From positions 120,257 through 184,256 of the forward strand of contig NZ_RBTP01000076.1 in NCBI RefSeq assembly GCF_003702045.1: a DNA stretch of 64,000 bases. Reading direction: 5' to 3'. Positions 58,960-64,000 of the stretch are shown one piece after another. The translations under genes were made by a program, and so were the position numbers. The DNA is from Pseudomonas viridiflava (GTDB lineage: Bacteria; Pseudomonadota; Gammaproteobacteria; Pseudomonadales; Pseudomonadaceae). The notes beneath the pieces were generated by a model. It was not told the origin of the DNA. It was given only the letters and a program-made list of their open reading frames with translations, and did not search any database. Positions within the stretch are counted from its first letter, which is position 1. Each line of letters starts with the position of its first letter.

Positions 58960-59067
58960 GTGACGACTCCTCGGCGTAGGCGCGCAGTTTAGCTTACCTG
59001 GCCGTGCTAGACTGCCGCCCGATTCAACGTACTGCCTATTCATCAGTTTCATCACATCGGAACACCC

Positions 59068-60099
59068 ATGGCCAAACGCCAACTCAATCGTCGTCAGAAC
59101 TGGCGCATCGAAAAGATTCAGGGCGAACGTGCTGCCCGCGCCGCGAAACGCGAGTCTGTCGCGCTCGAAACACTGGAAGGCGGTGATCTGGGCCCGGAAC
59201 AGACCGGCCTGGTGATCGCTCACTTCGGCGTTCAGGTCGAAGTCGAGGCCCAGGAAGGCGAACAGATCGGCCAGGTGTTCCGCTGTCATTTGCGCGCCAA
59301 CCTGCCCGCACTTGTCACCGGTGATCGCGTCGTGTGGCGCGCCGGCAATCAAGGCATTGGCGTGATCGTCGCGCAATTGCCACGCACCACCGAACTGTGC
59401 CGACCGGACTCACGCGGCCAACTCAAACCTGTCGCGGCCAACGTTGACCTGATAGTCATCGTCTTCGCGCCCATGCCCGAACCCCACGCCAACCTGATCG
59501 ACCGTTATCTGGTCGCTGCCGAGCATGCCGGGATTCATCCGCTGCTGCTGCTGAACAAGGCCGACCTGATCGACGAGCAGAACGCGCCTGCGCTCAATGC
59601 GCTGCTGGCGGTCTATCGCACGCTGGGTTATCCGGTGCTGGAAGTGTCTGCACACCAGGGCGACGGCATGCAGCAGTTACAGGCGCGCCTGGACGGCCAC
59701 ATTAGTGTGTTCGTGGGTCAGTCCGGTGTGGGCAAGTCGTCGCTGGTCAACAGCCTGCTGCCCGAAGTCGGCACACGTGTCGGGCCCTTGTCCGAGCTGT
59801 CCGGCCAAGGCACGCACACCACGACCACCGCACGCCTGTTCCACTTCCCCCGAGGCGGCGATCTCATCGACTCACCGGGCATTCGCGAGTTCGGTCTGGG
59901 CCATGTGAGCCGCGCCGACGTGGAAGCCGGTTTCATCGAGTTCAACGACCTGATCGGCACCTGCCGCTTCCGCGATTGCAAACACGACCGCGAGCCGGGC
60001 TGTGCCTTGCTCAAGGGGCTGGAAGACGGACGCGTGCAGCAGCAACGCATGAACAGCTATCGTTCGATCATCGCCAGCCTGCCGGAAGACAGCTACTGA
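59068..60099 (+). CDS. rsgA: Ribosome small-subunit-dependent GTPase RsgA
   Basis: This is a 343-residue protein. A basic N-terminal tail ([18 protein letters not shown]) precedes an OB-fold domain (about 60-110). The G domain is circularly permuted: NKADL comes before G1 [16 protein letters not shown], then the switch [24 protein letters not shown] Cys-His zinc knuckle ([14 protein letters not shown]) follows. It checks late 30S subunit assembly. A hairpin terminator shared with motB lies about 30 bases after the stop. Confidence 0.96.
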   Translation: MAKRQLNRRQNWRIEKIQGERAARAAKRESVALETLEGGDLGPEQTGLVIAHFGVQVEVEAQEGEQIGQVFRCHLRANLPALVTGDRVVWRAGNQGIGVIVAQLPRTTELCRPDSRGQLKPVAANVDLIVIVFAPMPEPHANLIDRYLVAAEHAGIHPLLLLNKADLIDEQNAPALNALLAVYRTLGYPVLEVSAHQGDGMQQLQARLDGHISVFVGQSGVGKSSLVNSLLPEVGTRVGPLSELSGQGTHTTTTARLFHFPRGGDLIDSPGIREFGLGHVSRADVEAGFIEFNDLIGTCRFRDCKHDREPGCALLKGLEDGRVQQQRMNSYRSIIASLPEDSY

Positions 60100-60130
60100 T
60101 GGCTGCCTGAGACGACCTTCTGTCGAAAAC

Positions 60131-60159
60131 AAAAATGCCGCGATGATCGCGGCATTTTT
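60131..60159. terminator. Bidirectional terminator between rsgA and motB
   Basis: AAAAATGCCGCGA/TCGCGGCATTTTT with a TGA loop. The A and T runs let it serve both converging genes. Confidence 0.9.
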
Positions 60160-60173
60160 GTGTGCGTTACGGC

Positions 60174-61205
60174 TCAGTTCTGCGTCGGCTCGACCTTCAA
60201 GGTGCCCTGCTCGAAGATATTCAGCTTCTGCCGAATTTCATGAGGCTGAGCATACGCTTGCGGATCGACCGGCGCAGGTGCGGTCGACGTTCCCGGTGCG
60301 GCACCCGGCGTTGCTGGAGCAGCGGGCTCCGCAGGCGTTTGCGGCGCACCACCGGAGTTTTGAGCCCCTTCGATACGCGCTTGAGCCTTTTTGGTCAGCA
60401 CGACGATATCGATGCGGCGGTTCACAGGGTTGGTCGGGTTCTCCCGGTCATACAGCGCCGATGATGCATAACCGACTACTCGTGCCACCTGCGAATCCGG
60501 ATAGCTGCCTGCAACCAGCGCACGGCGTGCGGCGTTAGCGCGGTTGGCCGACAGCTCCCAGTTGCCAAACCCGCCATTGCCTATAAAAGGTGTGGCGTCG
60601 GTATGGCCGCTGATGCTGGTCTTGTTGGGCACACTTTTGATCGTGTCCGCCATCGCCAGCAGGATGTCTTCGAAATACGGTTTCAGACGCGCACTACCAG
60701 AATCGAACATCGGTCGGTTGTCCGCATCCATAATCTGAATACGCAGACCGTCCTGAGTGATCTCGAACAGAATCTGATCCTTGAATTTCTGCAGTTGCGG
60801 GTTTTCTTCAACCTTGTTCTGCAGTTCCTGCAAGAGCATTTCCAGACGTTCCTGCTCGACCTCCTCAGCCTTGGACTCCGCACTATCGGACTCGATAGGC
60901 ACGGTATCCGGAGACGGTGTGGTCTTCACTTCGGGGTTGAGGGTCTGGTTGGGCGACATCTCGGGCGAGCCACCCAGGTCGATCACGTACGGCGAGCCAC
61001 TGTCAGAGAACCCGACCGGGTCCTTGAAGTAACCAGCCACTGCAATCAGCTGTTCAGGCGTTGCGGACGACATCAGCCACAGCACCAGAAAAAACGCCAT
61101 CATCGCCGTCGCGAAGTCGGCAAAGGCGATTTTCCAGGCGCCGCCGTGATGCCCTCCACCGAAGCGCTTGACGCGCTTGATGATTATCGGCTGATTATTT
61201 TCCAT
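60174..61205 (-). CDS. motB: Flagellar stator protein MotB
   Basis: This 343-residue protein begins MENNQPIIIKRVKRFGGGHHGG with a basic cytosolic start. One membrane helix (about 25-45) carries the proton-binding Asp in AFADFATAMMAFFLVLW. A plug/linker region follows (about 50-145), and the OmpA-like peptidoglycan-binding domain (about 150-265) has SGHTDATPFIGNGGFGNWELSANRANAARR in parts and NRRIDIVVL. The C-tail is Pro/Ala-rich. It anchors the H+-driven stator to the cell wall. It is 3 bases after motA. Confidence 0.96.
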   Translation of the reverse strand: MENNQPIIIKRVKRFGGGHHGGAWKIAFADFATAMMAFFLVLWLMSSATPEQLIAVAGYFKDPVGFSDSGSPYVIDLGGSPEMSPNQTLNPEVKTTPSPDTVPIESDSAESKAEEVEQERLEMLLQELQNKVEENPQLQKFKDQILFEITQDGLRIQIMDADNRPMFDSGSARLKPYFEDILLAMADTIKSVPNKTSISGHTDATPFIGNGGFGNWELSANRANAARRALVAGSYPDSQVARVVGYASSALYDRENPTNPVNRRIDIVVLTKKAQARIEGAQNSGGAPQTPAEPAAPATPGAAPGTSTAPAPVDPQAYAQPHEIRQKLNIFEQGTLKVEPTQN

Positions 61206-61208
61206 GGC

Positions 61209-62060
61209 TTAGCGACCGCGAACCGCTTGTTCCAGCTCGCTGAAGCTGGGGCGATGCAACGGGTACAGGACCTTGCGGCCGAACTCGACGGCCAGCGAAG
61301 GCGGCATGCCCGAGGCCGAAGCCACCAGAGACGCCTTGATGCATTCGTAGACGTTCATTTCTTCCTTGGCATCGTGGGCCAGGGAAGTCGCCAGAGGACC
61401 GAAGAAGCCGTAAGCGGCGAGAATACCGAAGAACGTACCGACCAGTGCCGCACCTACGTGCATACCGATGGCCGCCTTGTCGCCCGACCCCAGGGACGCC
61501 ATCGTGACCACGATACCCAGTACTGCCGCGACGATACCGAAACCGGGCATGCCGTCGGCAATACCGGTGATGGCGTGGGACGGATGCTCGAGCTCTTCTT
61601 TCATGCTCAGCAATTCCATGTCGAACAGGCCTTCCAGCTCGTGGGGAGCCATGTTGCCCGAGGACATGATGCGCAGGTAATCGCAGATGTACGCCGTCAT
61701 GCGCTCATCTTTCAGCACGCCAGGGTATTTAGCGAAGATCGGGCTGGCAGCCGGTTCCTCGATATCACCCTCGATCGCCATCATGCCTTCACGACGGCTC
61801 TTGTTGAGGATCTCGTAAACCAGGCCCAGTACCTCAAGGTAATAGGCGTGAGTGAAGCGCGTGCCGAACATCTTCAGCGACTTCTTGAACACGTGCATCG
61901 TCATGTGGCCAGGGTTGGCCTGAAGGAATGCACCCAGCGCTGCGCCACCGATGATCAACACTTCGTAGGGCTGAAACAGGGCCATGATCTTGCCGTGAGA
62001 CAGGACGTATCCGCCGAGGACACTCGCGAAAACGACAATGATGCCGATAATTTTAGCCAT
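61209..62060 (-). CDS. motA: Flagellar stator protein MotA
   Basis: This 283-residue inner-membrane protein has four helices, with the first pair at about 1-50 and the second at about 170-220. A cytosolic loop at about 60-165 contacts FliG, and Pro in GMPGFGIVAAVLGIVVTMASLG is near the stator-critical position. The C-terminal cytosolic part includes VEFGRKVLYPLHRPSFSELEQAV. It forms the proton channel with MotB. A sigma-28 (FliA) promoter lies 70-95 bases before its ATG. Confidence 0.96.
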   Translation of the reverse strand: MAKIIGIIVVFASVLGGYVLSHGKIMALFQPYEVLIIGGAALGAFLQANPGHMTMHVFKKSLKMFGTRFTHAYYLEVLGLVYEILNKSRREGMMAIEGDIEEPAASPIFAKYPGVLKDERMTAYICDYLRIMSSGNMAPHELEGLFDMELLSMKEELEHPSHAITGIADGMPGFGIVAAVLGIVVTMASLGSGDKAAIGMHVGAALVGTFFGILAAYGFFGPLATSLAHDAKEEMNVYECIKASLVASASGMPPSLAVEFGRKVLYPLHRPSFSELEQAVRGR

Positions 62061-62126
62061 AGGAGAAAATACTTTACTGAGTCGGGTTCAGGGACAGTCC
62101 GGAAGTTCTTGAAACTCTTCTTCTCC

Positions 62127-62153
62127 TTATCGGCCTAACTGAGCCAGACTATA
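62127..62153 (-). promoter_or_regulatory. FliA (sigma-28) promoter of motAB
   Basis: On the minus strand TATAGTCT, 11 bases, then GCCGATAA match the sigma-28 consensus TAAAGTTT-N11-GCCGATAA (six of eight at -35 and all eight at -10). The -10 ends 66 bases before the motA ATG. Confidence 0.8.
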
Positions 62154-62267
62154 GGCAGTTCTCGCTAAAAAACCAGTTCGACCCGGAATCGCGGAATCGA
62201 AAATGGCTGTTGCGCCCCTGAACGCTGGCAGCCTCCCAGCTCGAAAATCAGCTGTACAGGCCATCGA

Positions 62268-63800
62268 ATGCCCACAACGCATGCTCCACATCTGCCGGTT
62301 CCAAAGACGCTCGACGCCTGGGTCAGATTACTCGATGGCGTCGACTTGCCAGTGCCTGCAGCCAATCACGACCGCGTCCGCGCAGCACTGAACGACAGTC
62401 GCCGCTCACTGCGTGAAATTGCGGAAATGATGCAGGAAAGTCCAGCTCTGGTACTGAGCGTGATGCGCGAAGCCAATCACCACACGCACGGGATCACCGA
62501 GCAGGCCGAAAGCCTGGAAATCGCGATCAACCGGCTGGGGCTGGCGCGCACGGAAGTCTTGCTGGGCCGCCTGCCCGCCAAGCCGCCCGAGGAGATTCCA
62601 GCGGCGTTCCGGCAACTGATCCTGATCAGCCAACACGCCACACAACAGGCCAGCGGCTTGTTCGCCAGCCGTCTGGCGCGCTTGTGGCAGGACATTCACT
62701 TGGGCAGCCTGTTGTTTCTCGCGCCGCTTTGGCCCATCGCCCTCGCCTACCCCAAGCTGCTCGAAGAGCTGGAACTTCGGGTCATTCATAAAGGGCATTC
62801 CAGCATTACCGTTGAAAAGGAGCTGTTCGGCGTCAATCTGCTGGAGCTGGGCCTGGCACTGGCCGAATTCTGGCGCCTCCCGGTGTGGGTGACGCGTGGC
62901 TATAAACTGCTGCTCGGCGAACGTCGAGAGCTGGTCAAAGTGCTGCGCATCGCGCGTGACGACGACCCTTTGCATCAACAACAGCTGATGGATGCCGACC
63001 CGAACCTGCGCCGCTGGCTGAACCAGCCGGCCAATACCGTATTGCTGGGCAACGGGCTCGCGCTCGCCGCTCAACATGCCTGGGACAGCCCGCACTGTTT
63101 GCGCTGGGAACGTTTGACCAGCCTTTATTTGCAGCAGCCGCTGAGCGAAGTGCAGCAGCAGGCCCATCAAAATGCGGCCAGCAGCGCACGCTCGCATGAT
63201 GAAAAGGACCTGTGGCACCCGGCCGAATCGCTTATCTGGCCTTGGGATGCACGCCGGGTGAGACGCGACAACGAACCTGCACCACCGCCCTCGGCCGACG
63301 CCCTGCAACTCTGGCGCAAGCAATGTGCCGAATTACTGCAGGACCCGACGCCTTTCATCAACGCCATCCACCTGACCACTTCCGCACGCGATGCGTTTGT
63401 CGCCTGTGGTATGCAGAGGGTAATGTTGCTGATGCTGGACAAGACGGGCGCTGTGCTGCGCGTGCATCAGTCTGCCGGATTGCCGCCTGAGGCCGCTTCT
63501 CTGCAACTGTTCCTAAAGGAAAGCACCGTCCTGCAACGGCTTTTGACCCAACCGACTCAATTGCGCATGACGCCCGCCAACATCGCCCAGTTTTCCGCTT
63601 TGCTGCCCGCGCCGCTTAGAAACCTGTTCAGCGGGCAGCACTGGCTGATTCGCTCACTGGGCAGCAATGGCAAAGTCATGATGCTGGTGATCGGCGATCA
63701 GGGCGGCGGTGTTCTGTCAGACATTTCCGTTCAAGCATTCGGAAAAACCGCGCAATGTATTGAGCGGGCGCTGGGCATCTTTAGTCAGCGCAAAGCCTGA
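62268..63800 (+). CDS. HDOD domain protein
   Basis: This 510-residue protein has an N-terminal HDOD-like region (about 30-240) with LREIAEMMQESPALVLSVMREAN, LEIAINRLGLARTEVLLGRLP and an all-helical body. The second half (about 335-500) looks like a divergent GAF-like sensor domain (VACGMQRVMLLMLDKTGAVLRVHQSAGLP). There is no HD metal motif, which is normal for HDOD proteins. In Pseudomonas and Xanthomonas such proteins act in signalling and motility. The position next to motAB fits, but its role here is inference. The start lacks an obvious ribosome binding site. Confidence 0.78.
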   Translation: MPTTHAPHLPVPKTLDAWVRLLDGVDLPVPAANHDRVRAALNDSRRSLREIAEMMQESPALVLSVMREANHHTHGITEQAESLEIAINRLGLARTEVLLGRLPAKPPEEIPAAFRQLILISQHATQQASGLFASRLARLWQDIHLGSLLFLAPLWPIALAYPKLLEELELRVIHKGHSSITVEKELFGVNLLELGLALAEFWRLPVWVTRGYKLLLGERRELVKVLRIARDDDPLHQQQLMDADPNLRRWLNQPANTVLLGNGLALAAQHAWDSPHCLRWERLTSLYLQQPLSEVQQQAHQNAASSARSHDEKDLWHPAESLIWPWDARRVRRDNEPAPPPSADALQLWRKQCAELLQDPTPFINAIHLTTSARDAFVACGMQRVMLLMLDKTGAVLRVHQSAGLPPEAASLQLFLKESTVLQRLLTQPTQLRMTPANIAQFSALLPAPLRNLFSGQHWLIRSLGSNGKVMMLVIGDQGGGVLSDISVQAFGKTAQCIERALGIFSQRKA

Positions 63801-63845
63801 GGGCTGGCGTACAATTCGCGTCTTTCTTTACATCGGAGGCTGCAA

Positions 63846-64000
63846 ATGTCCGTATTCGCTGGCTTACCGCTGATCATCGAGCCCAACGATCTGCGTGAGC
63901 GCCTTGAAGCCCCGGAACTGATTCTGGTGGACCTGACCAGCAGCGCCCGTTACGAGGCCGGGCATATCCCGAGCGCTCGCTTCGTCGATCCCAAGCGCAC
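63846..64000 (+). CDS. rhdA: Rhodanese (thiosulfate sulfurtransferase), 5' part only
   Basis: The frame starts at ATG 63846 after a GGAGG ribosome binding site and runs to the window edge. The 51 or so residues read MSVFAGLPLIIEPNDLRERL, then ELILVDLTSSARYEAGHIPSAR, matching the start of the inactive N-terminal rhodanese domain of P. aeruginosa RhdA. The catalytic Cys in the second domain lies outside the window. The HDOD gene ends 45 bases upstream. Confidence 0.85.
   Translation, partial: MSVFAGLPLIIEPNDLRERLEAPELILVDLTSSARYEAGHIPSARFVDPKR

Overview
The window looks like chromosomal DNA of a fluorescent Pseudomonas, most probably of the P. syringae group. The basis is protein family resemblance, the gene order (osmE, bacterioferritin-like gene, desT-like regulator, ureEFG, liv-type transporter plus LysR gene, pncB-nadE-azu, ygiQ, dnaB-rplI-rpsR-rpsF, rlmB-rnr, two tRNA-Leu, purA, hisZ, hflC-hflK-hflX-hfq-miaA-mutL-amiB-tsaE-nnr, queG, orn, rsgA, motBA, rhdA), which follows the Pseudomonas core chromosome as I know it, and several families of REP-like palindromes between genes. 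I see no prophage, insertion sequence, CRISPR array or integron, so this is mostly a core region with small accessory patches.

1-8.2 kb: an AI-2E family permease, a PsiF-like periplasmic protein, an EamA exporter, a 75-residue acidic protein, the 3' remnant of a secreted lipase gene, osmE, a 28-residue membrane microprotein, a bacterioferritin-like protein, a large AsmA protein, a 45-residue secreted peptide and a DesT-like TetR regulator. 8.4-13.0 kb: urease accessory genes ureE-ureF-ureG and a HupE/UreJ nickel permease (no urease structural genes here), an AGE-family epimerase/isomerase and a short-chain dehydrogenase. 13.0-13.7 kb: a 750-base non-coding stretch holding four DnaA-box-like sites. 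13.7-20.2 kb: a complete liv-type amino-acid ABC transporter (livK-livH-livM-livG-livF) with a divergent LysR gene. 20.3-23.1 kb: NAD salvage genes pncB-nadE and azurin.

23.4-30.2 kb: a three-gene unit of a large transglutaminase/DUF2126 protein, a circularly permuted ATP-grasp/alpha-E protein and a second transglutaminase. As far as I know its chemistry has not been demonstrated; it is the best candidate here for an undescribed system. 30.5-40.4 kb: ygiQ, dnaB, the rpsF-rpsR-DUF2232-rplI ribosomal operon, rlmB and rnr. 40.6-41.0 kb: two identical tRNA-Leu(CAG) genes, each with its own promoter and terminator. 41.1-46 kb: a chemoreceptor, purA and hisZ. 46.2-56.3 kb: one long run of genes on the minus strand from nnr and tsaE through amiB, mutL, miaA, hfq and hflX to hflK and hflC, joining cell-wall hydrolysis, mismatch repair, tRNA modification, RNA chaperoning and membrane-protease control. 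56.4-64 kb: queG, a TRIC-like channel, orn, rsgA, the flagellar stator genes motA-motB behind a good FliA promoter, an HDOD protein and the start of a rhodanese gene cut by the window end.

Most start codons were chosen by ribosome binding site, signal peptide or overlap with the upstream gene. All functional calls rest on reading the protein sequences; no database search was run.
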